This document shows positions 33,600 through 42,226 of a stretch of 64,000 bases of DNA, one piece after another (positions within the stretch are counted from its first letter, which is position 1; each line of letters opens with the position of its first letter). The notes beneath the pieces were generated by a model. That model was not told where the DNA came from, ran no database searches, and saw only the letters and a program-made list of their open reading frames with translations. The DNA is taken from positions 18,222-82,221 of the forward strand of contig NZ_JWLJ01000014.1 of assembly GCF_000813985.1 (NCBI RefSeq), written 5' to 3'. The DNA is from Ruegeria sp. ANG-R (GTDB taxonomy: Bacteria > Pseudomonadota > Alphaproteobacteria > Rhodobacterales > Rhodobacteraceae). Made by a program: the position numbers and the translations under genes.

Positions 33600-35405
33600 T
33601 CAGGTATTGGCCATAATCGCCTCAAGCGGATCGTGTTCGGCGACGAAGTGATCGGGCGCGACCTCATTGAGTTGCGGGATATAGTTGGTTTCTCCCATCG
33701 ACAACCTGCTGGGCAGGAAGCGCAATGCAGCCTTCGGGTCCATGGGCGAGGGCAATTCTCCCGGTAGTTTAAGCCTTTGGCGGCTACGCTCGACATCGGG
33801 ATCAGGGATCGGAACTGCCGAGATCAGTGACTTGGTGTATGGGTGTATCGGTTCGGAACAGATCACTTCACCATCTCCCAGTTCGACGATGCGGCCCAGG
33901 TACAATACCATGATCCTGTTTGACACCGCACGCACCACCGACAAATCGTGGCTGATGAAGATCATCGACAGGCCGAACTCTTGTTGCAATTCGCGCAACA
34001 ATCCAACGATCTGAGCTTGAATGGACACGTCGAGCGCTGAAACGGCTTCATCGCAGATGATCAATTTTGGCTTGTTGATCATGGCACGTGCGATTCCCAC
34101 ACGCTGGTTCTGCCCTCCGGACAGTTCGTGCGGATACCGGTTGATCATATTGGCCTTGAGGCCAACCCGCTCCATCATCTCGGCGACCAGCTTCTTGCGC
34201 TCCCGGTCGGTCAGGTCCGGACGATAGGTTTTCAGCGGTTCCGCGATTGAGGCCGAGATCGTCATCCGTGGATCAAGGCTAGCCAGCGGGTCCTGAAACA
34301 CGATCTGCAGATCCTTGCGGTATTTGTTCAACTCGGCTCGCTTTAACCCGACGATCGGATGACCCAGCCAGCTGACATTTCCGTAGCTGGGCTCGATCAA
34401 TTGCAGAACCGCTCTGGCCAGGGTGGACTTGCCACAGCCGGATTCGCCGACAACACCCAGGGTTTCACCCTTTCGGATGTCGAAACTGACGCCATCAACT
34501 GCCTTCAACGGAACCTTGTGACCGAACAGCCCGCCCGAGACATGGATCGGGAAATGAACCTTGACGTCGTCGACCTTCAGCAAGGGCTCTTCTGTCGGCG
34601 GCAATGCTTTGGGCGCATCGCCTGCATCAATGCGCGGCATCGCCTCCAGCAATGTACGGGTATAGTCATGCTCCGGCGCGCGGAAGATTTCGCGTGTGTC
34701 CCCCGCTTCGACGAACTTGCCCATACGCATGACCTGAATTCTGTCGCACATGCGGGCGACAACCCCCATATCGTGGGTGATCAGAGCAATTGCGGTGCCT
34801 TCGTCCTTTTGCAATCTCACCATCAGGTCCAGTATGTCGGCCTGTACCGTGACATCCAGCGCTGTCGTGGGCTCATCCGCGATCAGCAATTTGGGGTTAC
34901 ACAACATCGACATGGCGATCATGACACGCTGGCGCATACCGCCGGACAGCTCGTGCGGATACTGATCCAGACGTCGGGCCGCTTCGGGGATGCGCACACG
35001 GTTAAGCCAGTCCAGGCATCGCTGGCGTGCGGCGGACCCTTGCAGACCCTCATGAACCTGCAGCACCTCGCGCATTTGCTGGCCGACCCGCAGATGGGGG
35101 GTTAGCGCGGTCAATGGGTCCTGAAAGATCATACCGACATCTGAACCGCGTATTCTGTTCAGTTGTCCTACCGGCAGATTCAGGATTTCCTGACCGTTCA
35201 GCATTGCAGATCCGGTCGCGCGGCCTGCCGGGGGCAGCAACCCCATCGCCGCCATGAACGTTTGGCTCTTGCCCGATCCACTTTCGCCAACGATACCAAG
35301 GCATTCGCCGGGACTGATGTCGAAGCTGATGCCTTTTACGGCCTCGACCACGCCATCGGGGGTGTCAAACCGGACGCTCAGGTCCTTTACGGAAAACAGG
35401 CTCAT
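33600..35405 (-). CDS. Oligopeptide/dipeptide ABC transporter, fused double ATPase (DppD-DppF type)
   Basis: 601 residues with two complete ABC ATPase modules. Module 1 (about 1-255): Walker A GESGSGKSQ, signature LSGGMRQRVMIAMSM, Walker B LLIADEPTTALDVT. Module 2 (about 275-560): Walker A GESGCGKST, signature LSGGQNQRVGIARAM, Walker B LIICDEAVSALDVSI, in which the usual DEP is DEA. Each module ends with an oligopeptide-ABC C-terminal extension. The fusion replaces separate OppD and OppF. ATG 35405 lies 1 nt after the permease stop; an upstream in-frame start would overlap that gene. Powers uptake of peptides bound by the OppA-like protein. Confidence 0.92.
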   Translation of the reverse strand: MSLFSVKDLSVRFDTPDGVVEAVKGISFDISPGECLGIVGESGSGKSQTFMAAMGLLPPAGRATGSAMLNGQEILNLPVGQLNRIRGSDVGMIFQDPLTALTPHLRVGQQMREVLQVHEGLQGSAARQRCLDWLNRVRIPEAARRLDQYPHELSGGMRQRVMIAMSMLCNPKLLIADEPTTALDVTVQADILDLMVRLQKDEGTAIALITHDMGVVARMCDRIQVMRMGKFVEAGDTREIFRAPEHDYTRTLLEAMPRIDAGDAPKALPPTEEPLLKVDDVKVHFPIHVSGGLFGHKVPLKAVDGVSFDIRKGETLGVVGESGCGKSTLARAVLQLIEPSYGNVSWLGHPIVGLKRAELNKYRKDLQIVFQDPLASLDPRMTISASIAEPLKTYRPDLTDRERKKLVAEMMERVGLKANMINRYPHELSGGQNQRVGIARAMINKPKLIICDEAVSALDVSIQAQIVGLLRELQQEFGLSMIFISHDLSVVRAVSNRIMVLYLGRIVELGDGEVICSEPIHPYTKSLISAVPIPDPDVERSRQRLKLPGELPSPMDPKAALRFLPSRLSMGETNYIPQLNEVAPDHFVAEHDPLEAIMANT

Positions 35406-35406
35406 A

Positions 35407-36336
35407 TCAGCGATCCTTCGGGTCCAGAGCGTCACGCAGCCCGTCACCGATGAAGAACATGGTGATGATGATGGCGACGTAGATTGTAAGTGGGAACATC
35501 AGTTGCCAGAGCGTGCCATACGCCATGGTCCCCGCCCCCTCGGCGATCAGGCGGCCCAAAGATGTATAAGGCTCCGATATCCCGAGACCCAGGAATGAAA
35601 TGAAGCTTTCGGTCAGGATCATTTCAGGCACCAGCAGCGAGGCATATACGATCACAACGCCCAGCAGGTTGGGCAGGATGTGGCGGTACATGATGGTGAA
35701 CTCGCTGACACCTGCGGCGCGGGCCGCCTCGATGAACTCGCGGTTTTTCAGGGTCAGGGTCTGACCCCGCACAATCCGCGCCATCGTCAGCCACCCGACT
35801 GCGCCCAGAGCGATGAACAGCATGAAAAACGACCGCCCGGCCACGACGAGCAGAAGGATGATGATCAGCGTTGCAGGGATTGCCAGCAGGATATCAACAA
35901 AGCGCATCATTGCACTGTCGGTCCGCCCGCCGATATAACCCGCCGTGATGCCGTAGCAGGTGCCGACGATCAGCGCAGTCGCGGCCCCGATCAGACCGAC
36001 CAGCAGCGATGTGGTGGTGGCCTGAATGACCCGGCTGTAGAGATCGCGCCCCAGATCGTCGACGCCGAAATAGTGCCCGGTCTCGATCGAGGGCATCCCC
36101 ATTCCACGCACGTCGCCCATGACGTTCCAGTCAATCTCTTCATTGTTCCAGACTGCGAAGTATGGACCAATAATCGTGAACAGCACGATCAGGCCCAATA
36201 TGAAGATACTGGCCATCGCGGCCTTGTTACGAACAAAACGCATCCGCGCGTCCTGCCAGAGTGAGCGCCCCTGAATAACCGTGTAATCTGTGATTTCCTC
36301 GGCCAGATGGGCGGCTTTTTGTGATTTTCCAAGCAT
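35407..36336 (-). CDS. Oligopeptide ABC transporter permease, OppC/DppC type
   Basis: 309 residues, six membrane segments, with the OppC N-terminal extension (SLWQDARMRFVRNKAAMASI) and the EAA loop EAARAAGVSEFTIMYRHILP. ATG 36336 is chosen because GAGGGG lies about 8 nt upstream, just after the OppB stop; an earlier in-frame ATG would overlap OppB. Confidence 0.92.
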   Translation of the reverse strand: MLGKSQKAAHLAEEITDYTVIQGRSLWQDARMRFVRNKAAMASIFILGLIVLFTIIGPYFAVWNNEEIDWNVMGDVRGMGMPSIETGHYFGVDDLGRDLYSRVIQATTTSLLVGLIGAATALIVGTCYGITAGYIGGRTDSAMMRFVDILLAIPATLIIILLLVVAGRSFFMLFIALGAVGWLTMARIVRGQTLTLKNREFIEAARAAGVSEFTIMYRHILPNLLGVVIVYASLLVPEMILTESFISFLGLGISEPYTSLGRLIAEGAGTMAYGTLWQLMFPLTIYVAIIITMFFIGDGLRDALDPKDR

Positions 36337-36346
36337 TGCCTGCCCC

Positions 36347-37270
36347 TCAATAACGGATTTTCGGATCGAACCAGGCATAAGCCAGGTCGGTCAGAAGGTT
36401 CACGACGACGGTCAGCGCGCCATAAAGGATCGTGACGCCCAGCAGCACCGCGTAGTCTCGTGACAGGGCAGACCCCACATAGGCCTGACCCAGACCACCG
36501 GTTGAGAAATAGATGTCGACAAAGACCGAACCGGTCAGCACGTAGACGAAGACCGGCCCCAGGTAAGACACCACCGGCAGCAGCGTGGGCTTCAGCGCAT
36601 GGCGCCAGATCACGGTTCTGGTGGGCAGGCCCTTGGCCCTTGCGGTGCGAATGAAGTTCGAGTTCAGAACTTCCAGCATGGACGAACGTGTGATCCGGGC
36701 GATCGAACCCATATAAGAGGTCGCGAGCGCAATCACCGGCATGATCAGGTACTGCCATTGGCCTCCGTTCCAGCCACCGCCCGGCAGCCAACCCAGCCAG
36801 AGAGTGAAGGTCAGGATCAGGATCGGGCCCATGATGAAGTTCGGCAATGCTTGCGCTGCGATCCCCAGACCAACGGCGAAATAGTCAATCCAGCTATTGT
36901 GTTTGATCGCAGCCGCGATACCGAGGCTTACACCCACAGCGGTCGCAACCAGAAACGACAGCGAACCGTAGGTCAGCGAGATCGGGAAGCCCTGTGCGAT
37001 GATGTCATTGACGTCCCGGTCCTTGAACTTGAAGGATGGACCGAAATCGAAATGCACGACGATATTGTACAGATAGTCCCAAAGCTGCTTCCACAGCGGT
37101 TGGTCCAGCCCGTACCGTGCCTCGATATTGGCCAGAACCTGCGGCGGCAAAGGCCGCTCTGAGGTGAATGGCCCACCGGGCGCAAAGTGCATCAGGAAGA
37201 AACAGGCAACGATCAGCAGCAGGATCGTCGGAATGGCGACCAGCAGTCGCCTCAGGCTATAGGCAAGCAT
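36347..37270 (-). CDS. Oligopeptide ABC transporter permease, OppB/DppB type
   Basis: 307 residues. Starts LAYSLRRLLVAIPTILLLIV and has the OppB features FAPGGPF, RYGLDQPLWKQLWDYL, EAA-like loop ARAKGLPTRTVIWRHALKP, and ends AWFDPKIRY. Follows oppA after a 65-nt gap containing a very stable hairpin. Confidence 0.93.
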   Translation of the reverse strand: MLAYSLRRLLVAIPTILLLIVACFFLMHFAPGGPFTSERPLPPQVLANIEARYGLDQPLWKQLWDYLYNIVVHFDFGPSFKFKDRDVNDIIAQGFPISLTYGSLSFLVATAVGVSLGIAAAIKHNSWIDYFAVGLGIAAQALPNFIMGPILILTFTLWLGWLPGGGWNGGQWQYLIMPVIALATSYMGSIARITRSSMLEVLNSNFIRTARAKGLPTRTVIWRHALKPTLLPVVSYLGPVFVYVLTGSVFVDIYFSTGGLGQAYVGSALSRDYAVLLGVTILYGALTVVVNLLTDLAYAWFDPKIRY

Positions 37271-37291
37271 TTCATGCCCCCGTGTTTATTG

Positions 37292-37320
37292 GCCCTGCCC
37301 CGGACGGTCCGGGGCAGGGC
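37292..37320 (-). other. Intercistronic hairpin after the oligopeptide binding-protein gene
   Basis: GCCCTGCCCCGGA (37292-37304), loop CGG, TCCGGGGCAGGGC (37308-37320): a perfect 13-bp stem and no T run, between the oppA stop (37336) and the oppB start (37270). The position matches hairpins after the other two binding-protein genes in this window. Confidence 0.65.
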
Positions 37321-37335
37321 GTGGTTCAAAGACGA

Positions 37336-38964
37336 TTATTCGGCGAGCTTGTAGAGGTTCTTCGAGTACCAGTTCTGCTCGACGTTATTCACCGGCCAGT
37401 TCCCCAGGTCGCTGTCGATCATGAAGACACCGGCATAGTGATAGACCGGGATCACAGGGGCTTCCTGCGCGATGATCCGCTCGACCTCAGTATAGAGAGG
37501 GGCTGCATCGTCCGAGGTTTTGGCCTCGGCCAACAGCTCGTCAACACGGGCGTTGTTGTATTTGCCGTCGTTGTAGCCGGAATCCGATTGCAGCAGGTCC
37601 AGGAAGGTGGACGCCTCGTTATAGTCGCCACACCATGCGCCGCGCGCCAGATCGAAGTTCTGGTTGCCGCGTTCTTCCAGGAACACTTTCCATTCCATAT
37701 TGGCCAGCTCGACCTGAACGCCCAGCTTCTGCTTCCACATCTGGCTGACCGCAACGGCAACTTTCTTGTGTGCCTCAGAGGTGTTGTACACCAGCTCAAA
37801 GCTCAGCGGGTTGTCCGGGCCATAGCCGGCTTCGGCCAGCAATTCCTTGGCCAGTTCGTCACGCTCCGGCTGGCTCATCGAAGTCATTTCAACCTCGGGC
37901 GTGGTGAAACCTGCGGTAGCTTCGGGTGCGAAAGTATAGGCTTCCGGTTGCCCACCGGCCATGACCTTTTCGGTGATGATCGCACGGTCAACAGCCAGCG
38001 ACAGGGCCTGACGCACGTTGGGGTTCTTGAACGCCTCGGGGCCGCTGTCGGACAGATTGAACGTGTAGTAGTAGTTGCAAAGGCGCGGATAGCTGATGGC
38101 TTCGTCCGGGTGCTCTTGCTTCATGCGCGGGTACTGGCCGGCGGGGATGTCGGTGCGGTCCAGTTCGCCCGCCAGATAGCGGGTCAGGGCCACGTTTTCA
38201 TCATTGATGACCAGCGCCACGACCTTGTCGAGAATGGTGTTGTCATTGTCCCAGTACATCTCGTTGCGTTCACGCACCGAGCGTTCCTGCGGCAAATGTT
38301 CGGTCAGAACATATGCGCCGTTCGAGACGATGTTTTCCGGTTTGGTCCACGCATCGCCAAACTCTTCGATCACTTTTTGCGGGGCGGGGAACGTGGTCGA
38401 ATGAGTGGTCATCTGCGGGAAATAGGGCAGCGGGGCACTCAGGCGGACTTCCAGCGTTTTGTCGTCGATGGCCTTTACACCCAGTTCATCCACCGGTTTT
38501 TCACCGGCAATGATGGCAGCTGCATTTTCGATCGACATCAACTCCATGAACCAGGCATAGGGTGACGACAGTTCGGGATTGACGGCTCGTTTCCAGGCGT
38601 AAACGAAATCACCTGCGGTTACCGGATCACCGTTCGACCACTTCGCATCATCGCGGAGCGTAAAGGTGTAAACGTCTTTGGCATCGTTGACGGTAAAGCC
38701 CGTGGCGACACCGGGAACCAGATTGCCGTTTTCGTCCTGATTCATCAGGCCCTCGAACAGGTCGCGCACAATGTCGGCCCCATCGGTGTCTTCAACAACC
38801 TGCGGGTCGACCGAGCTGTGCTCGTCCAGCACGCGATAGGTAAAGGTCTGATCATCTGCCAGAGCTTCTCCGGTTTGCGGATGTGTGCCAGCAGCAATTG
38901 CAGCGCCGGTGATAAGGGTCGAGGACAGCAACCCTGCCAGTGAGGTTCGGATTATTTTGTTCAT
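37336..38964 (-). CDS. Oligopeptide ABC transporter substrate-binding protein (OppA type)
   Basis: 542 residues. Signal peptide about 1-25 (ending AAIAA before GTHPQTGEAL), no lipobox. SBP_bac_5 features: LDEHSSVDPQVVEDTDGADI, VRDLFEGLM, KWSNGDPVTAGDFVYAWKR (about 110-128), NPNVRQALSLAVDR (about 308-321) and NMEWKVFLEE. Binds peptides in the periplasm; the CGDYNEASTFLDLLQS stretch is typical of OppA rather than nickel or heme relatives. GGGAG lies 7 nt upstream of ATG 38964. First gene of the opp operon. Confidence 0.92.
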   Translation of the reverse strand: MNKIIRTSLAGLLSSTLITGAAIAAGTHPQTGEALADDQTFTYRVLDEHSSVDPQVVEDTDGADIVRDLFEGLMNQDENGNLVPGVATGFTVNDAKDVYTFTLRDDAKWSNGDPVTAGDFVYAWKRAVNPELSSPYAWFMELMSIENAAAIIAGEKPVDELGVKAIDDKTLEVRLSAPLPYFPQMTTHSTTFPAPQKVIEEFGDAWTKPENIVSNGAYVLTEHLPQERSVRERNEMYWDNDNTILDKVVALVINDENVALTRYLAGELDRTDIPAGQYPRMKQEHPDEAISYPRLCNYYYTFNLSDSGPEAFKNPNVRQALSLAVDRAIITEKVMAGGQPEAYTFAPEATAGFTTPEVEMTSMSQPERDELAKELLAEAGYGPDNPLSFELVYNTSEAHKKVAVAVSQMWKQKLGVQVELANMEWKVFLEERGNQNFDLARGAWCGDYNEASTFLDLLQSDSGYNDGKYNNARVDELLAEAKTSDDAAPLYTEVERIIAQEAPVIPVYHYAGVFMIDSDLGNWPVNNVEQNWYSKNLYKLAE

Positions 38965-39075
38965 GTGTTTACTCCCATTTGATACGGCTCAGGGCGTCCG
39001 GGCCGCATATGCGGCGGGCGCTCTTCTGCCATTGTGTCTCCGGTATTTGCTGTGACTTCACTTTGATCTAGATCG

Positions 39076-39104
39076 CATGAGGGTCGAAATTTTCGGCCCT
39101 CATG
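39076..39104. promoter_or_regulatory. Inverted repeat upstream of oppA
   Basis: CATGAGGGTCGAA (39076-39088), three-base loop, TTCGGCCCTCATG (39092-39104): 12 of 13 positions pair (the exception is G-T). It lies 112-140 bp upstream of oppA with no T run on either strand, so an operator or a structured leader element is more likely than a terminator. Confidence 0.45.
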
Positions 39105-39299
39105 AGTCAGGCAATTTCGGAGCTTCAGGTGCGAAAGCCGTCTTTCACTGCCGCAGAACCTGTCAGTTTTCGGGCAAAGGTAAAGCGTTTTGAGGTCTAT
39201 TGTGCAGACAAAGGTCGAATGAAACCGTAACGGGCAGGCGCGCGGAAATAATATTCTGAAACGCTTCGCGGCGGTGACATTTTTGTGAAGTCACACATA

Positions 39300-39332
39300 T
39301 CATAAAGGGTGAATGCGTTTTCACGCGCACCC
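39300..39332 (-). terminator. Weak terminator after the lytic transglycosylase gene
   Basis: On the minus strand, GGGTG, then GCGT-GAAA-ACGC, then CACCC, followed by TTTATGA. The stem has internal mismatches but carries a GAAA tetraloop. About 25 nt after the gene's stop. Confidence 0.4.
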
Positions 39333-39356
39333 GTAATCGGCGAATCAGTTTGCGAT

Positions 39357-40592
39357 TTATGGCCTCAGCGCGGTCTTTAGATTTGCATCGGGGAAGCAGG
39401 TCGGCTTGCGGCCTGATGCCTCCTGCCAGCGCCCGATCGAGCGCCGGGTTTTATAGCCGGGCAGGCCATCAACACCGCCGACGTCATGGCCCTGCTGGAC
39501 GAGTGACTGCTGCATCATGGCGATGTCCGAACGATAAAGGTTGCCAATGTCGCCCCAGCGGCCATGAAAATCGCCAACGCCGTATTGAATGCGATCCCCG
39601 ACATGACCCACGAACAGCGCGTATAGGTCGCTGGTGTTATAGTCTTTGAGGACATAGAAATTGGGCGTGACGATAAACGCGGGGCCGCTGCGTCCGGCAG
39701 GCATCATCAGATACCCCTCAGCGGCAAGCTCGTGTGCAGGAAAGGGTCTACCCGAAACACGGTCGATACCCATCGCTACCCAGTCACGGATAGGGCGTCC
39801 CTGATCGGGGCCCTCAAGCGCGCAAGAGACCGTTTCGGGCAGGTTCACCTCGAACCCCCAATCGCGGCCTGCGACCCATCCGTACTGTGCCAGATATGTC
39901 CCAATCGACGCAATGGTATCCGCAGGCGATCCCCAGATGTCGGCGCGTCCATCGCCATCACCATCGCGTGCGTAGGTCAGGAAGTTTGTGGGCATGAATT
40001 GCGGCTGTCCCAAGGCACCGGCCCAACTGCTTTTCAAGCCGCGACCCGGCGCGTGATCGGCCTCGGCGATCTGCAATGCCGCAATCAGTTCGGCAGTGAA
40101 ATAATCAGCCCGCGTGCTCATGAACCCCTTGGTGCCCAGAACCTGGAACGCATCATGGCGTATCGGAACCTGCCCGTATCCGCTCTCACGCCCCCAGATG
40201 GCCAAAACGATCCGCGCCGGCACACCCGTTTCCGCCTCGACACGGGCCAGCGTATCGGCGTGACGTCTAGCCATCTTGCGTCCAACCGACGTGGCGCCCT
40301 GCACAGTTCCTGCATTGAAATACCGTCCGGGCGAACCAAACTCAGCCTGGTGTTGTGCTTCCGGCGTTGTCTTGAGGCTTCCGGGCGGAACCAGATCGGG
40401 CAGATCCCAGTTCAGTCTAACGCCATCGAAGGCCCGCTGGAACGTGCGCCGTGAGACGCCGTTGGCCCTTGCTTGTGGCCAGATGGTATGTTGCAGCCAG
40501 TTTTGGAATTGACGTTCAACCGCCGCGCGATCCTGCGCAAACGAAGGTGCTGTAAGAAAAATCAGACAGAGGGCAGCAAGAACCAGTCGCAT
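39357..40592 (-). CDS. Lytic murein transglycosylase (MltB-like, SLT_2) with peptidoglycan-binding domain
   Basis: 411 residues. Signal peptide about 1-19 (MRLVLAALCLIFLTAPSFA). The SLT_2 catalytic domain (about 25-330) has the catalytic glutamate in IWGRESGYGQVPI (about residue 137), then SWAGALGQPQFMPTNFLTYA (about 188-207) and DGDGRADIWGSPADTIASIG. The C-terminal peptidoglycan-binding domain (about 345-405) has QQSLVQQGHDVGGVDGLPG. It cleaves glycan strands in the periplasm, forming 1,6-anhydro ends. ATG 40592 gives a clean signal peptide; a longer in-frame start is unlikely. Single gene. Confidence 0.9.
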   Translation of the reverse strand: MRLVLAALCLIFLTAPSFAQDRAAVERQFQNWLQHTIWPQARANGVSRRTFQRAFDGVRLNWDLPDLVPPGSLKTTPEAQHQAEFGSPGRYFNAGTVQGATSVGRKMARRHADTLARVEAETGVPARIVLAIWGRESGYGQVPIRHDAFQVLGTKGFMSTRADYFTAELIAALQIAEADHAPGRGLKSSWAGALGQPQFMPTNFLTYARDGDGDGRADIWGSPADTIASIGTYLAQYGWVAGRDWGFEVNLPETVSCALEGPDQGRPIRDWVAMGIDRVSGRPFPAHELAAEGYLMMPAGRSGPAFIVTPNFYVLKDYNTSDLYALFVGHVGDRIQYGVGDFHGRWGDIGNLYRSDIAMMQQSLVQQGHDVGGVDGLPGYKTRRSIGRWQEASGRKPTCFPDANLKTALRP

Positions 40593-40767
40593 ATTACCCG
40601 TCTCGCTTGCACGAGCCAGTGTGTCAACCGGGGCATGAAGGCACAAGACTACAAATGCGCCCGAGACAATCTCTGACTCTAATAGTCGCCGATCACCCAA
40701 GTTTTGTTTGCAGCCAGGGTGTAGGCGGGCGAGCCCATGCCCACTCTTGCCTTGAGTTTCGGGGGCA

Positions 40768-40785
40768 GGCTTTGTTGAATAAATC
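40768..40785 (+). repeat. IS903/IS5-family terminal inverted repeat
   Basis: The 18 bases GGCTTTGTTGAATAAATC are identical to the terminal inverted repeat I know from IS903 (IS5 family). Read left to right it marks the left end of an element extending to the right. No matching right-hand copy is found in the next kilobase, so the element is truncated. Confidence 0.7.
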
Positions 40786-40970
40786 CCGCCCGACCAGGCC
40801 GTCGGATCAGCGACTGCGGATGGCGCCTGCGACACCCGAAAATGCCACGATGCGATTGCCGCCCACGGCGCTCATGCCGTCATCCCCGACGGAAGAATGC
40901 AAAATGATAGAAACCAACGAGTGCCAGGGCCATCTTCCCGAAACGAGGCTGGTATGGCGGTTCGCTGTTA
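40786..40970 (+). pseudogene. IS5-family (IS903 group) transposase fragment
   Basis: Directly after the terminal repeat, one frame reads DQAVGSATADGACDTRKCHD, then AIAAHGAHAVIPDGR and RNEAGM. This matches the DDE transposase region around the second catalytic aspartate (commonly ADGAYDTRKCHDAIA, then AVIPPRKNA and ARNEA). The N-terminal half and first catalytic Asp are missing, and the frame stops soon after with no third catalytic residue. It is a decayed, immobile remnant. Confidence 0.7.
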
Positions 40971-41240
40971 CTGACGCTGGTGGTATTTGTCATCGCTTAT
41001 CAGTTCGGGATTGAAGTCAAAAGGGGTCTATCTGAGCATCTGCTTGCTCGGTTTGGCGCAACTGGTCTATCTCCTGTATACCGGCCGGCGTCGCAGTAGC
41101 CGAGAGGATCTGAACCTCGTCCTCTTCTCAATGCGTGTTCTACTGATTATCATCGGCGGACCGTTCTGGATTCCGGGGAAACCCGCCCTGCGGATGCATA
41201 TGCACATGATGCAAGATCGTTCGTATAGACGTCGAAAGGG
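40930..41240 (+). pseudogene. Possible frameshifted small membrane-protein gene
   Basis: One frame reads RGWYGGSLLLTLVVFVIAYQ followed by FGIEVK. A single-base change in the AAAAGGGG run near 41018-41025 would join it to another frame reading KGVYLSICLLGLAQLVYLLY and then LNLVLFSMRVLLIIIGGPFW. Both carry convincing membrane segments, unlike ordinary shadow frames. No start codon with a ribosome site is visible; the 5' end may have been destroyed by the IS insertion. I do not recognise the family. Confidence 0.3.
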
Positions 41241-41248
41241 AGCTGTTC

Positions 41249-42226
41249 ATGAAGTCATTCAAGGCGATTTCCGTTGCCGGAATGCTCGCCGCCATAGCAG
41301 TGGGATTATTCCTGTTCTGGCGACACGAAGAGCGGTACCCCTCAACCAAAGACGCGTATATCGGTGCCAATATCATTTACGTCGCGGCGCAGGTGACAGG
41401 GCAGGTGTCTAAGGTTTCGGTAGTGGAAAACCAGGCGGTCAAGGCCGGGGATCTGCTTTTTACCATCGATGCCACCCAATTCAGCGCGTCGGTGGATCAG
41501 GCGAAGGCCGATCTGGACAGCGCGATTCAGCAGGCGCAATCCTATTCTACTCAGATCACGGCGGCACAGGCTTCGGTCGAAAGTGCGCAATCTGCCTATG
41601 AGACAGCACAGAAAAGCTTTGAGAGGGCCAAGGCGCTGGCGTCGACGGGTGATCTTGCGCAGGCATCACTGGATCAGACGACCTCGGAGTTTGCGCAGGC
41701 CTCCGCGCGATTGACGACCAGCCAATCCAGCCTTCTGGCGCTGCAAAGCGGTTTGGCGGCGAAGCAGGATGATATTCTATCCTCGCAGGCGGCACTTGAA
41801 ATTGCGCAGGCCGATCTGGCCTGGACCGAGGTTTATGCCGCCGCTGACGGTTGGATCGCAAACCTGACCCTGCGACCGGGATCGTCCGTATCAGCCAACG
41901 CCCCGCAGTTCTCCATCGTCGAGTCATCCGACTGGTGGGTGGACGCCAATTTCAAGGAAACATCACTGCCGCGCATCCGTCCGGGCCAGCCGGTCAAAGT
42001 ACAGGTGGACATGCTTCCAGGGGTTGCGATCACTGGCAAAGTCGCGTCGATCGGTCGGGGGTCAGGCGACACGTTTTCATTGCTGCCGTCCGAGAATTCC
42101 AGCGGCAACTGGGTAAAGGTCACCCGACGGTTCCCGGTACGGGTTGAGCTTGATCCGACCGATGCCCCGCTTCGCGTGGGAGGCAGCAGCAAAGTCATAG
42201 TGGACACGACCGGAATGAACAAATGA
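41249..42226 (+). CDS. HlyD/EmrA-family membrane fusion protein of a multidrug efflux system
   Basis: 325 residues. One N-terminal membrane anchor (about 7-25, AGMLAAIAVGLFLFWRH region). A lipoyl/barrel-sandwich half follows (DAYIGANIIYVAAQVTGQVS, then VVENQAVKAGDLLFTID), then a long alpha-hairpin rich in Ala, Gln and Ser (about 75-185), the second lipoyl half and a beta-barrel (VDANFKETSLPRIRPGQPVK). Bridges the inner-membrane transporter to an outer-membrane channel. Overlaps the MFS gene by 4 nt. Confidence 0.9.
   Translation: MKSFKAISVAGMLAAIAVGLFLFWRHEERYPSTKDAYIGANIIYVAAQVTGQVSKVSVVENQAVKAGDLLFTIDATQFSASVDQAKADLDSAIQQAQSYSTQITAAQASVESAQSAYETAQKSFERAKALASTGDLAQASLDQTTSEFAQASARLTTSQSSLLALQSGLAAKQDDILSSQAALEIAQADLAWTEVYAAADGWIANLTLRPGSSVSANAPQFSIVESSDWWVDANFKETSLPRIRPGQPVKVQVDMLPGVAITGKVASIGRGSGDTFSLLPSENSSGNWVKVTRRFPVRVELDPTDAPLRVGGSSKVIVDTTGMNK

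Larger units (their letters stand above)
38965..39356. other. 392-bp intergenic region: opp promoter and transglycosylase 3' end
   Basis: No gene is supported here. It holds the minus-strand promoter region of oppA, a 13-bp inverted repeat at 39076-39104, and a weak terminator for the transglycosylase at 39307-39332. The remainder shows no other structure I can support. Confidence 0.6.
40593..41248. other. 656-bp degraded region with IS and membrane-gene remnants
   Basis: No intact gene. From left to right: upstream DNA of the transglycosylase gene, an 18-bp IS903-type terminal repeat, a transposase fragment, and then hydrophobic stretches in two different frames that look like a broken membrane-protein gene, ending at the EmrA-like start. 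Confidence 0.6.

Noticed and set aside
40607..41014. Open frame running from the transglycosylase flank through the IS remnant
   Set aside because: It crosses the IS903 terminal repeat and is out of frame with the transposase fragment, so it is not a real gene.
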